DNA of 40,609 bases from Clostridiales bacterium (GCA_022508345.1 JAFLVK010000001.1:661841-702449), one strand, 5' to 3'; counted from the stretch's first letter, positions 8,406-17,775 are shown. Made by a program: numbers and translations. The notes: a model not told the origin generated them from the sequence alone.

Positions 8406-9074
8406 ATGGGACAAAAAGTTAATCCGCATGGACTGAGAGTAGGCGTAATTCAAGACTGGAATGCAAAATGGATTGCAGACAAAAAGAATTTCAGCAAATA
8501 CATCAAGGAAGACGACGTTATTCGTACGACCTTGAAGAAAAAGTACTTTCAAGCAGGCATAAGCAAAATAGTAATTGAAAGAAGCGAAGGCAAAGTAACA
8601 GTGGATATCCACACGGGTCGTCCCGGTGTGTTGATTGGCAAGGCAGGCGCAGGCGCTGAAGAAATCAAGGCAGCTGTAGCTAAGCTTGTTGGTGACAAGG
8701 CAGTAGCTGTCAACATCATCGAAATCAAACGCCCCGACATGGACGCTCAGCTTGTTGCAGAAGCAATCGCTGCACAACTGGAAAAGCGTGTATCTTTCCG
8801 TAGAGCAATGCGTCAATGCATGGGTAGAGCAACCCGCAGCGGCGCTAAGGGAATCAAAACGATGGTTAGCGGACGTCTTGACGGCGCTGAAATCGCACGT
8901 ACGGAACAGTACCACGAAGGTTCAATCCCTCTTCACACACTTAGAGCAGATATCGATTACGGTTACGCAACAGCGTTGACAACATTCGGTATCATCGGCG
9001 TTAAGGTGTGGGTGTACAGAGGAGAAATCCTTCCCAAGAAGAAAAAGACCGCAAAAAAGGAGGTAACTGAATAA
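8406..9074 (+). CDS. rpsC: 30S ribosomal protein uS3
   Basis: S3 sits at the mRNA entry pore of the 30S head and, with S4 and S5, helps unwind mRNA. The 222-residue product begins [22 protein letters not shown]. It has a KH-type RNA-binding domain with [15 protein letters not shown] and a C-terminal domain with [24 protein letters not shown]. The short Lys-rich tail is usual. GGGAGG lies ten bases before the ATG at 8406. Its last base is the first base of rplP (TAATG), indicating coupled translation. Confidence 0.98.
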   Translation: MGQKVNPHGLRVGVIQDWNAKWIADKKNFSKYIKEDDVIRTTLKKKYFQAGISKIVIERSEGKVTVDIHTGRPGVLIGKAGAGAEEIKAAVAKLVGDKAVAVNIIEIKRPDMDAQLVAEAIAAQLEKRVSFRRAMRQCMGRATRSGAKGIKTMVSGRLDGAEIARTEQYHEGSIPLHTLRADIDYGYATALTTFGIIGVKVWVYRGEILPKKKKTAKKEVTE

Positions 9075-9508
9075 TGTTAATGCCTAAAAGAGTAAAGCAT
9101 CGCCGTCAATTCCGTGGCAGAATGAAGGGCGAAGCGCACAAGGGCAATAAGGTTGCTTACGGCGAATTCGGTCTTCAGTCATTAGAGTGCGGCTGGATTA
9201 CCTCCAATCAAATAGAGGCAGCCCGTGTCGCAATGACGCGTTTTATCAAGCGTGGCGGTAAAGTTTGGGTGGACATCTTCCCCCACAAGCCCGTAACAAA
9301 GAAACCCGCAGAAACAAGAATGGGTTCAGGTAAAGGTTCTCCCGAATATTGGGTGGCAGTAGTAAAACCGGGCAGAGTTATGTTCGAAATTGCAGGTGTC
9401 AGCGAAGACATCGCAAGAGAAGCTCTGCGTCTGGCTAGTCACAAACTTCCCGTTAAGTGCAAGTTTGTGAGAAAGGTTGACGAGGTGAATGCAGATGAAA
9501 GCAAGTAA
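9074..9508 (+). CDS. rplP: 50S ribosomal protein uL16
   Basis: L16 binds near the A site of the 50S subunit and helps position tRNA. The 144-residue product begins [19 protein letters not shown] and has the conserved [21 protein letters not shown] and [20 protein letters not shown] stretches; the latter contains the arginine hydroxylated in some bacteria. The ATG at 9074 overlaps the rpsC stop by one base and has AAGGAGGT ten bases upstream. Its 3' end overlaps rpmC by 14 bases. Confidence 0.98.
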   Translation: MLMPKRVKHRRQFRGRMKGEAHKGNKVAYGEFGLQSLECGWITSNQIEAARVAMTRFIKRGGKVWVDIFPHKPVTKKPAETRMGSGKGSPEYWVAVVKPGRVMFEIAGVSEDIAREALRLASHKLPVKCKFVRKVDEVNADESK

Positions 9509-9695
9509 TGTACGCGAACTTACTACAAAAGAATTGGAAGCAAAGCTCGCCGATTTGAAAAAAGAGCTGTTCAACTTGCGTCTATCTCACGCAACCGGAC
9601 AACTCACTAACCCCCTAGCGCTCAACAATGTCAAGAAGGACATTGCAAGAGTTAAGACGGTGCTCCGCGAGAGAGAGCAAGCCGCAAATGCGTAG
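9495..9695 (+). CDS. rpmC: 50S ribosomal protein uL29
   Basis: L29 is a small two-helix protein beside L23 at the tunnel exit. I chose the ATG at 9495, giving 66 residues that begin [15 protein letters not shown], as in most homologues. The ribosome site GAGGTGA at 9482-9488 is 6 bases before this ATG but directly touches the alternative ATG at 9489, which would add two residues. The core helix contains [20 protein letters not shown], the family signature. It overlaps the end of rplP. Confidence 0.96.
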   Translation: MKASNVRELTTKELEAKLADLKKELFNLRLSHATGQLTNPLALNNVKKDIARVKTVLREREQAANA

Positions 9696-9711
9696 GCGGA
9701 GGTAAGAAAAA

Positions 9712-9966
9712 ATGGAAAGAAACAGTAGAAAAGAAAGAGTTGGCATCGTAGTATCCGACAAGATGGACAAGACGATTGTCGTAGCAGTAGTAAACAAGTA
9801 CAAGCACCCTCTTTACAAAAAGACGGTTAGTACTACCAAAAAATATAAAGCGCATGACGAAAACAACGAATGCGGAATCGGCGATACAGTAAGAATCGTT
9901 GAAACCAGAAAGCTTAGTAAAGATAAGAATTGGCGTTTGTTGGAAATTGTCGAAAGAGCTAAGTAA
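9712..9966 (+). CDS. rpsQ: 30S ribosomal protein uS17
   Basis: S17 is an early 16S rRNA-binding protein of the 30S body with an OB fold. The 84-residue product begins [24 protein letters not shown] and has the conserved [24 protein letters not shown] segment. CGGAGGTAAG precedes the ATG at 9712 in the 16-base gap after rpmC. Length is normal. Confidence 0.97.
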   Translation: MERNSRKERVGIVVSDKMDKTIVVAVVNKYKHPLYKKTVSTTKKYKAHDENNECGIGDTVRIVETRKLSKDKNWRLLEIVERAK

Positions 9967-9981
9967 TAGGAGGACAGTACA

Positions 9982-10350
9982 GTGATTCAACCACAAACAA
10001 GACTTAAGGCTGCTGACAACAGCGGCGCAAAAGAACTTATGTGTATCAAGGTACTTGGCGGTTCCTTCCGTAAGTTCGGCAATATCGGCGACGTAATCGT
10101 TGCAAGCGTAAAAAGCGCAAACCCCGGCGGAGTTGTCAAGAAGGGCGACGTCGTCAAGGCAGTAATAGTTAGAAGCGCATTCGGTATCAACCGCAAGGAC
10201 GGCACGCACATCCGTTTCGACGACAATGCAGCCGTAATTATCGACGCGCAAAAGCAACCCAAAGGCACACGTATTTTCGGGCCGGTAGCAAGAGAGCTTC
10301 GTGAAAAAGATTACATGAAGATTGTAAGCCTTGCTCCGGAAGTACTGTAA
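9982..10350 (+). CDS. rplN: 50S ribosomal protein uL14
   Basis: L14 lies on the 50S interface side, contacts 16S rRNA, and is the docking site for the silencing factor RsfS. The 122-residue product reads [20 protein letters not shown] at the start, ending in the family signature region, followed by [18 protein letters not shown]. The initiation codon is GTG at 9982, preceded by AGGAGGA at 9969-9975. No in-frame ATG fits the normal N-terminus. Length is standard. Confidence 0.98.
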   Translation: MIQPQTRLKAADNSGAKELMCIKVLGGSFRKFGNIGDVIVASVKSANPGGVVKKGDVVKAVIVRSAFGINRKDGTHIRFDDNAAVIIDAQKQPKGTRIFGPVARELREKDYMKIVSLAPEVL

Positions 10351-10365
10351 AGGAGGTCTATAAAC

Positions 10366-10776
10366 ATGGCTAGTATGAATGTTAGGTCCGGCGATACAGT
10401 CGAAATCATCGTTGGCGACGTAGACAGTCGCGGTAAGCGCGGCAAGGTAATTGTTGCTAACCCCAAAACCAACAGAGTAGTTGTTGAGGGTCTCAACCTG
10501 GTTACCAAGCATCGCAAACCCCGTTCGGCGCAGGAACAGGGCGGCAAGTTCGAACAACCCCGTCCGATAGACGTATCAAACGTCGCGCTCGTTTGCCCCA
10601 AATGTAACGAAACAACGAGAGTTGGTCACGTTCTTGGAGAAAACGGTAAATATCTACGCGCTTGCAAAAAATGCGGTGCAGTAATTGACGCAAAAGCTGA
10701 GAAAAAGCAAGCAAGAACAGCAAAGGCTAAAACTGCTCCCAAGAAAAGTAAAAAATCACAAGCCGAAGCTGAATAA
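10366..10776 (+). CDS. rplX: 50S ribosomal protein uL24, with extended basic tail
   Basis: L24 starts 50S assembly by binding the 5' end of 23S rRNA. The product has a KOW motif near the start ([21 protein letters not shown]), then a C-terminal segment with two Cys-x2-Cys pairs (CPKC and CKKC, near residues 66-69 and 98-101) that could hold zinc. At 136 residues it exceeds the usual 100-105: the last 30 or so residues are an added Lys/Ala-rich tail. GGAGGTC lies before the ATG at 10366. Confidence 0.96.
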   Translation: MASMNVRSGDTVEIIVGDVDSRGKRGKVIVANPKTNRVVVEGLNLVTKHRKPRSAQEQGGKFEQPRPIDVSNVALVCPKCNETTRVGHVLGENGKYLRACKKCGAVIDAKAEKKQARTAKAKTAPKKSKKSQAEAE

Positions 10777-10787
10777 GGAGGAACAAA

Positions 10788-11369
10788 ATGGCTACAAAGA
10801 AAGCAGCTGCTGAAACAAGCGCACAACCGATTGAATGCAGATTGAAGACATTGTACACTGAAACGGTAGTTCCTCAACTCATCAAAGAATTCGGTTACAC
10901 AAACATTAACGAAGTTCCCCGCCTGGAAAAAATCGTCATCAACGCAGGTCTTGGCGATGTAAAGGACAACAGCAAGTCCTTCCAGTTGGCGGTAGAAGAA
11001 CTCAAATCCATCTCCGGACAAAAGCCCCTCGTTACTAACAGTAAGCTGAGCGTTGCTAACTTCAAGGTTAGAAAGGGCATGGCTGTCGGAGCTAAAGTAA
11101 CTCTTCGCGGCGAACGTATGTATTCGTTCTTCGACAAGTTGGTAAGTATCGCACTTCCTCGCGTACGCGACTTCCGCGGTGTAAACACCAACCTTGACGG
11201 ACGCGGCAACTACACGCTGGGTATTCGCGAACAACTTATCTTCCCCGAAATCGTCTACGACCAAGTAGAAAAGACCAGAGGTTTTGACGTTACGTTCGTA
11301 ACCACTGCTAAGACGGATGCTGAAGGTAAAGCGCTACTCAAGTATTTGGGTATGCCCTTCAGAGCTTAA
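10788..11369 (+). CDS. rplE: 50S ribosomal protein uL5
   Basis: L5 binds 5S rRNA and touches the P-site tRNA and the 30S head. The 193-residue product is slightly longer than the usual 179-180, owing to a 14-residue N-terminal tail before [20 protein letters not shown]. Family motifs include NAGLGD, LTG-like [20 protein letters not shown] and [30 protein letters not shown] precedes the ATG at 10788 by a few bases, supporting the long start. Confidence 0.97.
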   Translation: MATKKAAAETSAQPIECRLKTLYTETVVPQLIKEFGYTNINEVPRLEKIVINAGLGDVKDNSKSFQLAVEELKSISGQKPLVTNSKLSVANFKVRKGMAVGAKVTLRGERMYSFFDKLVSIALPRVRDFRGVNTNLDGRGNYTLGIREQLIFPEIVYDQVEKTRGFDVTFVTTAKTDAEGKALLKYLGMPFRA

Positions 11370-11386
11370 GCTAAGAGGTAATAGAT

Positions 11387-11572
11387 ATGGCAAAGAAAGC
11401 AATGATAAACAAACAACAAAGAACACCCAAGTATTCCACTCGCGGATACACCCGTTGTTCTATCTGCGGCCGTCCCCACTCGGTTTTGAGAAAATACGGC
11501 ATTTGCAGAATTTGTTTCAGAGAAAAAGCGTACAAGGGTGAAATTCCCGGCGTTAAAAAAGCAAGTTGGTAA
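11387..11572 (+). CDS. rpsZ: 30S ribosomal protein uS14, type Z (zinc-binding)
   Basis: S14 completes the 30S head next to S3 and S10. This 61-residue protein is the short zinc-binding form found in most Bacillota, with ligands C24, C27, C40 and C43 in [22 protein letters not shown]. The longer zinc-free form is absent from this window. AAGAGGT at 11374-11380 precedes the ATG at 11387. Some databases name the gene rpsN. No truncation was seen. Confidence 0.97.
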   Translation: MAKKAMINKQQRTPKYSTRGYTRCSICGRPHSVLRKYGICRICFREKAYKGEIPGVKKASW

Positions 11573-11589
11573 AAAGGAGGAAATTACAA

Positions 11590-11988
11590 ATGGTTGTTAC
11601 AGATCCTATTGCTGATATGTTAACTCGTATCAGAAACGCTATCACAGCTAAACACGCCGACGTAGAAATCCCCGCTTCAAAGACGAAGAAAGCCATCGTA
11701 GATATTCTTCTTAACGAAGGCTATATCGCTAGCTACGAAGTAGTCGAGCATGAGCTTCAAAACTCCATCAAGATTACTTTGAAGTACGGCTACAAAGGCG
11801 AAAGAGTTATAACCGGTTTGAAACGTATATCCAAGCCCGGCTTGAGAGTTTACGCAAAGAGCGACGAACTCCCCAAGGTGCTTAACGGTCTTGGAATTGC
11901 AATCGTGTCCACAAGCAAGGGCATTATGACGGACAAGCATGCTCGCAGTCAAAACCTTGGCGGCGAAGTGCTGGCGTATGTATGGTAA
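11590..11988 (+). CDS. rpsH: 30S ribosomal protein uS8
   Basis: S8 binds the central domain of 16S rRNA and in E. coli also represses the spc operon by binding mRNA near rplE. The 132-residue product begins [17 protein letters not shown] and ends with the signature [26 protein letters not shown]. The ATG at 11590 follows AAAAAGGAGG by the right distance; the in-frame upstream ATG at 11566 lies before that ribosome site, inside rpsZ, and is rejected. Whether S8 regulates here cannot be seen. Confidence 0.98.
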   Translation: MVVTDPIADMLTRIRNAITAKHADVEIPASKTKKAIVDILLNEGYIASYEVVEHELQNSIKITLKYGYKGERVITGLKRISKPGLRVYAKSDELPKVLNGLGIAIVSTSKGIMTDKHARSQNLGGEVLAYVW

Positions 11989-11999
11989 GGAGGTAGGAT

Positions 12000-12545
12000 A
12001 TGTCAAGAATTGGTAAAAAACCTATCACTTTGCCCGCTGGCGTTACCTTCAATTTCGAAAACGGCGTTGTAACCGTTAAGGGCGCAAAGGGAACCTTGAC
12101 CCGTCACATTGAAGAGGAAAAAATCGGCGTAGAAGTTAACGGAACAGTTGTTACGCTAACCTGCCCCGAAGACGCAAAGAGCGACGTACAGGCTAAACAC
12201 GGTCTTTACAGAGCATTGGTTGCTAACATGGTAAAGGGTGTATCCGAAGGCTTTACGAGAAACCTTATCATCAACGGCGTTGGTTACAAGGCAGCCGTTC
12301 AAGGTAACAAGCTCGTGCTTAACATCGGTTACTCACACCCCATTGAAGTTGTTGCCCCCGAGGGAATCACCTTTACATGCCCCACACAAACGGAAATCAC
12401 CGTTGCAGGCATCGACAAGGAACTGGTTGGACAAACAGCTGCAAATATCAAGGCTAAACGTCCTGTCGAGCCTTATCACGCTTACGGCGTACGCTACAAG
12501 GAAGAAACCGTAATCATGAAAGAAGGCAAGAAGGCAGGTAAGTAA
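12000..12545 (+). CDS. rplF: 50S ribosomal protein uL6
   Basis: L6 lies near the factor-binding site of the 50S subunit. The 181-residue product begins MSRIGKKPITLPAGV and has two similar domains. The second contains VGYKAAVQGNKLVLNIGYSHPI and ends in RPVEPYHAYGVRYKEE, close to the family signature PEPYKGKGIRY. GGAGGTAGG stands before the ATG at 12000, 12 bases after the rpsH stop. Size and order are standard. Confidence 0.98.
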   Translation: MSRIGKKPITLPAGVTFNFENGVVTVKGAKGTLTRHIEEEKIGVEVNGTVVTLTCPEDAKSDVQAKHGLYRALVANMVKGVSEGFTRNLIINGVGYKAAVQGNKLVLNIGYSHPIEVVAPEGITFTCPTQTEITVAGIDKELVGQTAANIKAKRPVEPYHAYGVRYKEETVIMKEGKKAGK

Positions 12546-12557
12546 GGAGTGTAGATT

Positions 12558-12920
12558 ATGATAAAGAAGTTAAACAAAAATGCAGACAGAGTAGTCCGTC
12601 ATGCAAGAGTAAGAAAAAAGGTATTCGGCACAAGCGTTAAACCCCGTCTTTGCGTATACCGCTCAACCAACTACATCTACGCTCAGGTTATCGACGATAT
12701 CAACGGAACAACGCTTGCAGCATCCAGCAGCCTTGCTTTGAGAGCAGAGCTCACAGGCAAGAGCAAGACGGAAGCAGCAAAGCTTGTAGGACAAGATGTT
12801 GCTAGCAAGGCATTGAAGCTCGGTTTGAGTGAAGTAGTGTTTGACCGTGGCGGTTACATCTACACAGGTAGAGTAGCAGCTTTGGCAGACGGCGCAAGAG
12901 AAGCCGGACTTAAATTCTAA
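12558..12920 (+). CDS. rplR: 50S ribosomal protein uL18
   Basis: L18 binds 5S rRNA with L5 and anchors it to the central protuberance. The 120-residue product has a basic N-terminus ([20 protein letters not shown]) and the family core [21 protein letters not shown], ending [33 protein letters not shown] lies before the ATG at 12558, a slightly weaker ribosome site than its neighbours. Length is normal. Confidence 0.98.
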   Translation: MIKKLNKNADRVVRHARVRKKVFGTSVKPRLCVYRSTNYIYAQVIDDINGTTLAASSSLALRAELTGKSKTEAAKLVGQDVASKALKLGLSEVVFDRGGYIYTGRVAALADGAREAGLKF

Positions 12921-12935
12921 TCGGAGGTTGGACTT

Positions 12936-13574
12936 ATGGAAAACGTACAAGAAGTTGAAGTTGTAGCAGTAGACGCGCAACAAGAAGTTCAACAAGAAGC
13001 CGCTCCCGCAAGAGAGCAACAACAAAGACGCAACTTCCGCGATAACCGTCCCGACAGAAAGGGCGGAAGACGCAACAATCGCGACAGAGTTGAAAGAGAA
13101 GACGACGGTCTTATCAAGAAAACCGTTTCCATCAACCGCGTAACAAAGGTTGTTAAGGGCGGACGTACAATGCGTTTCAGTGCGCTAGTAGTAGTTGGCG
13201 ACGGTAAAGGTAGCGTAGGTATCGGTATGGCTAAGGCGGCAGAAGTTCCCCAAGCTATCGAAAAGGCTAACCTCAGAGCTAAAAAAGCAATGGTCAAGAT
13301 TGCTTTGGTAGACACAACAATCCCCCACGAAACAATCGGTGTGTTCAGCAAGGGTCATGTACTCATGATGCCCGCTCAACCCGGTACCGGTGTTATCGCA
13401 GGCGGTCCTGTAAGAAACGTATTGGAAGCAGTTGGTATCAAGGATATCCGTACCAAGTCGTACGGCTCCAACAACCCCATCAACTGCGTAAAGGCAACCT
13501 TCAACGGACTTAAGAGTCTTCGCACTCGCGAGCAAATTGCTGCATTGCGCGGCAAGAATGTTGATGAAATTTAA
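12936..13574 (+). CDS. rpsE: 30S ribosomal protein uS5, with Gln/Arg-rich N-terminal extension
   Basis: S5 takes part in decoding accuracy and mRNA unwinding. The conserved protein begins near residue 48 ([20 protein letters not shown]) and contains [15 protein letters not shown] and the C-terminal [19 protein letters not shown]. Before it lies an unusual stretch of about 45 residues, first acidic and Gln-rich and then rich in Arg, Asn and Asp. CGGAGGTT precedes the ATG at 12936 directly, so the long start appears real. At 212 residues it is well above the usual 165-170. Confidence 0.97.
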   Translation: MENVQEVEVVAVDAQQEVQQEAAPAREQQQRRNFRDNRPDRKGGRRNNRDRVEREDDGLIKKTVSINRVTKVVKGGRTMRFSALVVVGDGKGSVGIGMAKAAEVPQAIEKANLRAKKAMVKIALVDTTIPHETIGVFSKGHVLMMPAQPGTGVIAGGPVRNVLEAVGIKDIRTKSYGSNNPINCVKATFNGLKSLRTREQIAALRGKNVDEI

Positions 13575-13588
13575 GGAGGTTAATTACA

Positions 13589-13885
13589 ATGGCTAAAACT
13601 AAGAAAAATGAAAATCAACCTCTTTACATCAACGGCAGATTCGTAGTAGAAAAAGAACTGCCTGCTAAACCCGCTAAGGGCACAACCCCTTACGAGCAGG
13701 CTACAGGCAAGCTACGCGTAACTCTTGTAAAGAGTACTCTTGGTTGTCTCAAGGATCAACAGGCAACGGTACGCGCTCTCGGTCTCACAAAGATCCGTAC
13801 GAGCAACATTTTGCCCGACAATGCTGCAACACGCGGCATGATCTTCAAGGTAAAGCACCTTGTTGCTGTTGAGGAGGTCAAATAA
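13589..13885 (+). CDS. rpmD: 50S ribosomal protein uL30, with N-terminal extension
   Basis: L30 is normally a protein of about 60 residues at the 50S periphery. Here the L30 core ([20 protein letters not shown] and following) starts near residue 42 of 98. The first 41 residues form an extra tail of unknown role, containing [28 protein letters not shown] lies properly placed before the ATG at 13589, and no in-frame start with a ribosome site exists at the core, so the extension is likely translated. The C-terminus ([14 protein letters not shown]) is typical. Confidence 0.95.
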   Translation: MAKTKKNENQPLYINGRFVVEKELPAKPAKGTTPYEQATGKLRVTLVKSTLGCLKDQQATVRALGLTKIRTSNILPDNAATRGMIFKVKHLVAVEEVK

Positions 13886-13886
13886 C

Positions 13887-14330
13887 ATGAGAATACATTC
13901 AATTCAACCGGCTGTCGGTGCCAACACAGCCGAAAAAAGACTGGGTAGAGGTATCGGAAGCGGCCTCGGCAAGACAAGTGGCAAGGGCCACAAGGGTCAA
14001 TGGGCTAGAAGCGGCGGCGGAGTGCGCCCTGGCTTCGAAGGTGGACAAACCCCCATTGCAAGACGTCTTCCCAAACGTGGTTTCAACAATAAGTTCAGAG
14101 TCGAATACGACGTCGTAAACGTGGAATCTCTCAACGTGTTCGAAAACGGCACAGTAGTTACCCCCGCATTGCTTGCAGAAACACGCATTGTTAACGGCAA
14201 GAAGGGCGGCATTAAGGTTTTAGGCTCAGGACACCTTACCAAAAAGCTTACTGTTCAGGCAGATAAGTTCTCCGCTTCGGCAAAAGCTGCCATCGAAGCG
14301 GCTGGCGGAGTTGCAGAGGTAATCGAATAA
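13887..14330 (+). CDS. rplO: 50S ribosomal protein uL15
   Basis: L15 is a late-assembling 50S protein that reaches deep into 23S rRNA. The 147-residue product begins [20 protein letters not shown] and has the glycine-rich basic region [19 protein letters not shown] and [18 protein letters not shown], then the signature region near the C-terminus ([18 protein letters not shown]). GAGGAGGTC lies before the ATG at 13887, one base after the rpmD stop. Its last base overlaps secY (TAATG). Confidence 0.98.
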   Translation: MRIHSIQPAVGANTAEKRLGRGIGSGLGKTSGKGHKGQWARSGGGVRPGFEGGQTPIARRLPKRGFNNKFRVEYDVVNVESLNVFENGTVVTPALLAETRIVNGKKGGIKVLGSGHLTKKLTVQADKFSASAKAAIEAAGGVAEVIE

Positions 14331-15697
14331 TGTTTGAAACCATCAGAAATGCCTTTAAGATAAAGGACGTACGTAACAAAATTTTTATGACAATCCTGTT
14401 TGTCATCATTTTCAGACTCGGTTGTTATATTACAGTTCCCGGATTGTCCGCTATTTCTTTTGAAAGCGACAACATGAGCATCTTCGGTCTGCTCGACTCA
14501 ATAACGGGTAGCGCGCTCAGTCAGGGTACTCTCTTTTCTCTCGGCATTTCACCGTACATCAATGCATCAATTATCGTGCAGTTGTTGACGGTCGCTATCC
14601 CTGCTCTTGAAAGAATGAGCAAGGAAGGCGATGAAGGTAGAGAAAAAATCAACAAAATTACCCGTTGGGTAACTTTGGTTTTGGCAATTCTTCAAGCAAT
14701 AGCAATCTTCCTCCCGCTTAAAAATCAGTACGCAGAAAGCTACATCAACACAGCTTGGCTTGGTGCTCAGTACTCAAGTTTCTTTGCATCAACAGGCGGT
14801 CAATGGATCATGGGTATCTACATTGTAGCTGTACTTGTTGGCGGCAGCATGCTGTGCATGTGGATTGGCGAACGTATCACCGAATACGGCGTATCAAACG
14901 GTATTTCCATGCTGATTTTCGTTGGTATTGTAGCTACAGCAGCACAAAACCTGTTCACAACATTTGCAAACGGCTACTGGGTTGAAGCAGTTATCTTCCT
15001 GGTAGGTCTCATCCTTGTGTTCGGCTTCATCGTATGGGTTGACGGCGCAGAGAGAAAGATTAAAGTTCAGTACGCTAAGCAAGTAAAGGGCAACAAGATG
15101 TACGGTGGTCAATCCACGTTCATCCCCATCAAGGTTAACGCAAGCGGCGTTATGCCCCTGATTTTCGCGTATGCTTTGCTGTCCTTCCCCACAATGCTTA
15201 TCCAAACATTCTGGTCGGAATCGGGCTTTGCTAAGTGGTGGGCTACCTACATGACGGCTACAAACGGTCACTGGGTAGGAACGCTGGTTTACAACGTAGC
15301 ACTTGCAGTACTGATATTTGTGTTTGCGTACTTCTATTCGCAAATTCAGTTTAACCCTGTGGAAATCTCCCGTAACATCCAAAACAACGGTGGTTTCGTA
15401 ACAGGTATCCGTCCGGGTAGAGAAACGGCAGAGTATCTTGCTAAGGTTGTAGCGCGTATCACGCTGTGGGGCGCAATCTTCCTTGCAATCATTGCTTTCG
15501 TTCCGTCAATATTGTTCTCCATCCCCGGCTGGGCAGGTATGAACACTGCTTCGAAACTGGTAAGCAGCTTCAGCGCGACAGGTATGTTAATCTGCGTATC
15601 CGTAGCGTTGGAATTCAACAAAGCATTGGAAAATCAAATTCTGATGCGTCATTACAAGGGTTTGCTTGGTTCAAACTCCAAAGGATTTTTGAAATAA
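14330..15697 (+). CDS. secY: Preprotein translocase subunit SecY
   Basis: SecY forms the membrane channel through which Sec substrates, including the PrsA-like lipoprotein in this window, leave the cytoplasm. The 455-residue product has ten hydrophobic segments, the plug-region pattern YITVPG near residue 30 and the cytoplasmic loop with RKIKVQYAKQ and NPVEISRNIQNNGGFVTGIRPG. The ATG at 14330 shares a base with the rplO stop, and a weak GAGGT lies upstream. Position between rplO and adk is standard. SecE and SecG are not in this window. Confidence 0.98.
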   Translation: MFETIRNAFKIKDVRNKIFMTILFVIIFRLGCYITVPGLSAISFESDNMSIFGLLDSITGSALSQGTLFSLGISPYINASIIVQLLTVAIPALERMSKEGDEGREKINKITRWVTLVLAILQAIAIFLPLKNQYAESYINTAWLGAQYSSFFASTGGQWIMGIYIVAVLVGGSMLCMWIGERITEYGVSNGISMLIFVGIVATAAQNLFTTFANGYWVEAVIFLVGLILVFGFIVWVDGAERKIKVQYAKQVKGNKMYGGQSTFIPIKVNASGVMPLIFAYALLSFPTMLIQTFWSESGFAKWWATYMTATNGHWVGTLVYNVALAVLIFVFAYFYSQIQFNPVEISRNIQNNGGFVTGIRPGRETAEYLAKVVARITLWGAIFLAIIAFVPSILFSIPGWAGMNTASKLVSSFSATGMLICVSVALEFNKALENQILMRHYKGLLGSNSKGFLK

Positions 15698-15698
15698 T

Positions 15699-16322
15699 AT
15701 GAACATAATTCTCTTGGGCGCGCCCGGTAGCGGCAAAGGCACCATGGCGCAAAAACTCACAAGTGAACTAAAGATTCCGCAAATTTCGACAGGCGATATC
15801 TTCCGCAAGAATTTGAAGGAGGAAACGCCTCTCGGTTTGCAAATAAAAGACATTTTGGCCAGCGGCGGTCTTGTTCCCGACGAGATCACAATACAAATCG
15901 TCAAGAACAGGCTCGCCGAGGCAGACTGCGCAAATGGTTACATTTTGGACGGCTTCCCCCGTTCTATTGCTCAGGCAGAGGCGCTGGACGCTTTCCAAAA
16001 TATCGACTGCGCAATCAATCTTGATGTAGACAAGGAAACTGTTGTAAAACGTCTTTCCGGTCGCCGTTTCTGCCCCGATTGCAGCGGTACTTTCCACATA
16101 TCCACGCTTACGCACGCAACCAAATGCCCCAATTGCAGTGGCAAGCTCATTATTCGTCCTGACGATAGCGAAGCAACGGTGCGTGACAGACTCAAGGTGT
16201 ACGAGGAAAACACTTTCCCCCTCATTGAGTACTACAGAAGCCGTGGCAAGCTGGTAACGGTGAACGGATCCGGAACGGTAGAAGAAGTTTACGAGAGAAT
16301 TGTCCAAGTGTTGCACAGATGA
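15699..16322 (+). CDS. adk: Adenylate kinase, zinc-type LID
   Basis: It catalyses AMP + ATP = 2 ADP and keeps the adenylate pools balanced. The P-loop GAPGSGKGT lies at residues 7-15 and the signature YILDGFPRSIAQAE near residue 80. The LID domain carries four cysteines, C125, C128, C143 and C146, which bind a structural zinc in many Gram-positive enzymes. At 207 residues it is slightly short. No ribosome site is visible in the one-base gap after secY, so translation is probably coupled to secY. It overlaps map by four bases. Confidence 0.97.
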   Translation: MNIILLGAPGSGKGTMAQKLTSELKIPQISTGDIFRKNLKEETPLGLQIKDILASGGLVPDEITIQIVKNRLAEADCANGYILDGFPRSIAQAEALDAFQNIDCAINLDVDKETVVKRLSGRRFCPDCSGTFHISTLTHATKCPNCSGKLIIRPDDSEATVRDRLKVYEENTFPLIEYYRSRGKLVTVNGSGTVEEVYERIVQVLHR

Positions 16323-17068
16323 TTACGATTAAGTCGGACGCGCAAATATCCTACATGCGTCATGCAAATCAAATCGTAAGGGATACTCTGAATTTACTGA
16401 GAGATCACACCAAGCCCGGTGTGTCCACGTACGAACTCAATCGCCTAGCGCACGATTACATTGTGTCGCAAGGAGCAGTACCGAGCTTTTTGAACTATCA
16501 CGGCTTCCCCGCAAGCATATGCGTGTCGGTGGACTGCGAGGTGGTGCACGGTATTCCCTCCAAGAAGAAAATATTGCAGGAGGGTCAAATAGTTAGCTAC
16601 GACTGCGGAGCAATCTTCAACGGCTGGCACGGCGATGCGGCACGAACGGTTGCGGTGGGGCTAATCAGCCCCGAATGTCAACAGCTGATTGACGTGACGG
16701 AGCAATGCTTCTTCAAGGGTGTTGAGAGTATCGTTGCGGGAGTAACCCGTTTGGGAGATCTCGGACACGTAATACAAGAGTACGCCGAAAGCTTCGGCTA
16801 CGGTGTAGTAAGAGAACTTGTCGGACACGGTATTGGCAGAGAAATGCACGAAGAACCCGACGTTCCCAATTTCGGGACGGCAGGGCGCGGCATCAGGTTG
16901 TCGGAAGGAATGACGCTGGCAATCGAGCCCATGATAACCATGGGCACGGAGCGTGTGGACTTTTTGGAGGACGGTTGGACGGTGAAAACCCACGACCGCA
17001 AGCCTGCTGCCCACTACGAAAATACTATTGCTATTACAAGCAACGGCATAGAAATACTGAGTTTGTAA
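16319..17068 (+). CDS. map: Type I methionine aminopeptidase
   Basis: It removes the initiator Met from new proteins, for example exposing the catalytic Cys2 of the bile salt hydrolase in this window. The 249-residue product has the substrate-side histidine in VVHGIPS, two metal-binding aspartates in DCGAIFNGWHGDAARTV, and the remaining ligands in GHGIGREMHEEP, LAIEPM and HYENT. No N-terminal SH3-binding or zinc extension is present. The ATG overlaps the adk stop (ATGA), and no ribosome site is evident. A strongly structured spacer follows. Confidence 0.97.
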   Translation: MITIKSDAQISYMRHANQIVRDTLNLLRDHTKPGVSTYELNRLAHDYIVSQGAVPSFLNYHGFPASICVSVDCEVVHGIPSKKKILQEGQIVSYDCGAIFNGWHGDAARTVAVGLISPECQQLIDVTEQCFFKGVESIVAGVTRLGDLGHVIQEYAESFGYGVVRELVGHGIGREMHEEPDVPNFGTAGRGIRLSEGMTLAIEPMITMGTERVDFLEDGWTVKTHDRKPAAHYENTIAITSNGIEILSL

Positions 17069-17069
17069 G

Positions 17070-17148
17070 CGCATACATCGCTGTATGCGGGCTACGTGCG
17101 TCCACTGCTTCAGTCGTGTACGTCTAGTACACTCCTGTCAGACAGTGT
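17070..17148 (+). promoter_or_regulatory. Run of hairpins between map and the KOW-domain gene
   Basis: CGCATACA (17070-17077) and TGTATGCG (17082-17089) form a perfect 8-bp stem with the tetraloop TCGC, beginning two bases after the map stop. GTGTAC/GTACAC (17116-17121 with 17127-17132) forms a second stem, which CACTG/CAGTG (17104-17108 with 17143-17147) can enclose. CTGT/ACAG at 17135-17145 is a competing option. No T run follows any of them, so these are not ordinary terminators. They could mark processing sites or block read-through locally. The gap of 144 bases is large for this tightly packed block. Confidence 0.5.
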
Positions 17149-17212
17149 CCACCAGTTACCCACCTACCACGCGTCTGCACTTACAAACAAGCTAGTATGG
17201 AGACATTATCGT

Positions 17213-17482
17213 ATGAATAATGAAATAGGCATAGGAGCTGTGGTGCTATCCACACAGGGCAGGGACAAGGGCATGTACTTTGTCGTTGTAGCTGTGGGCG
17301 CAGGCGTTGTGTATCTTGCGGACGGCGGCATGAGGAAGCTCAACGCCCCCAAGAAAAAGAACGTCAAGCACGTATCTCATAGCGGTGCAGTACTTGATGG
17401 CATTGCTGTGAAGCTCCACGAAGGCAAAAAGGTGTTCGATAGCGAAATTAAGAGCGCATTGAGACAGTTCAACCAACAATAA
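17213..17482 (+). CDS. KOW-domain RNA-binding protein, ribosomal L14e-like
   Basis: A protein of 89 residues with an N-terminal KOW-like segment ([23 protein letters not shown]) and a basic stretch, [12 protein letters not shown]. Similar small L14e/L27e-like proteins stand between map and infA in many Bacillota (for example ybzG in Bacillus), so the position supports the call. A role in the ribosome or its assembly is assumed for the family but not settled. The start at 17213 has only a weak TGGAGA upstream. The frame is open back to 17096, but that part has no family likeness and crosses the hairpins. Confidence 0.85.
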   Translation: MNNEIGIGAVVLSTQGRDKGMYFVVVAVGAGVVYLADGGMRKLNAPKKKNVKHVSHSGAVLDGIAVKLHEGKKVFDSEIKSALRQFNQQ

Positions 17483-17498
17483 GGACAGGAGAAACAAA

Positions 17499-17729
17499 AT
17501 GTCAAAAGACGATGTAATCGAGGTAGAAGGCGTAGTAGTAGAAGCGCTTAGAAACGCAGAGTTTCGCGTGCGTCTCACCAATAATCACGAAGTAATAGCT
17601 TACGTTTCCGGTAAACTTCGTATCCACTCAATAAGGATACTTCCCGGTGACGCAGTAAAGCTGGAAATGAGTCCCTACGACCTTACCAAGGGGCGCATTG
17701 TGTGGAGAACGAAAGGTAATCAACAGTAA
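17499..17729 (+). CDS. infA: Translation initiation factor IF-1
   Basis: IF-1 occupies the 30S A site during initiation, together with IF-2 and IF-3. The 76-residue product is a single OB-fold domain: [20 protein letters not shown], then [20 protein letters not shown] and [18 protein letters not shown]. It is close to the normal 72 residues. AGGACAGGAG lies before the ATG at 17499. The gene is in its usual place before rpmJ. Confidence 0.97.
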   Translation: MSKDDVIEVEGVVVEALRNAEFRVRLTNNHEVIAYVSGKLRIHSIRILPGDAVKLEMSPYDLTKGRIVWRTKGNQQ

Positions 17730-17740
17730 AAAATAACACT

Positions 17741-17762
17741 ACACAGCGGAACACCCCTGTGT
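17741..17762 (+). other. Small hairpin between infA and rpmJ
   Basis: ACACAG (17741-17746) and CTGTGT (17757-17762) pair with a ten-base loop, just before the rpmJ ribosome site. There is no T run. It could tune rpmJ translation or be incidental. Confidence 0.3.
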
Positions 17763-17775
17763 CAAGGAGGAGAAA

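Noticed and set aside
17096-17212. Longer start for the KOW-domain protein
   Set aside because: The added 39 residues cross the hairpin region, have no ribosome site and do not fit the family.
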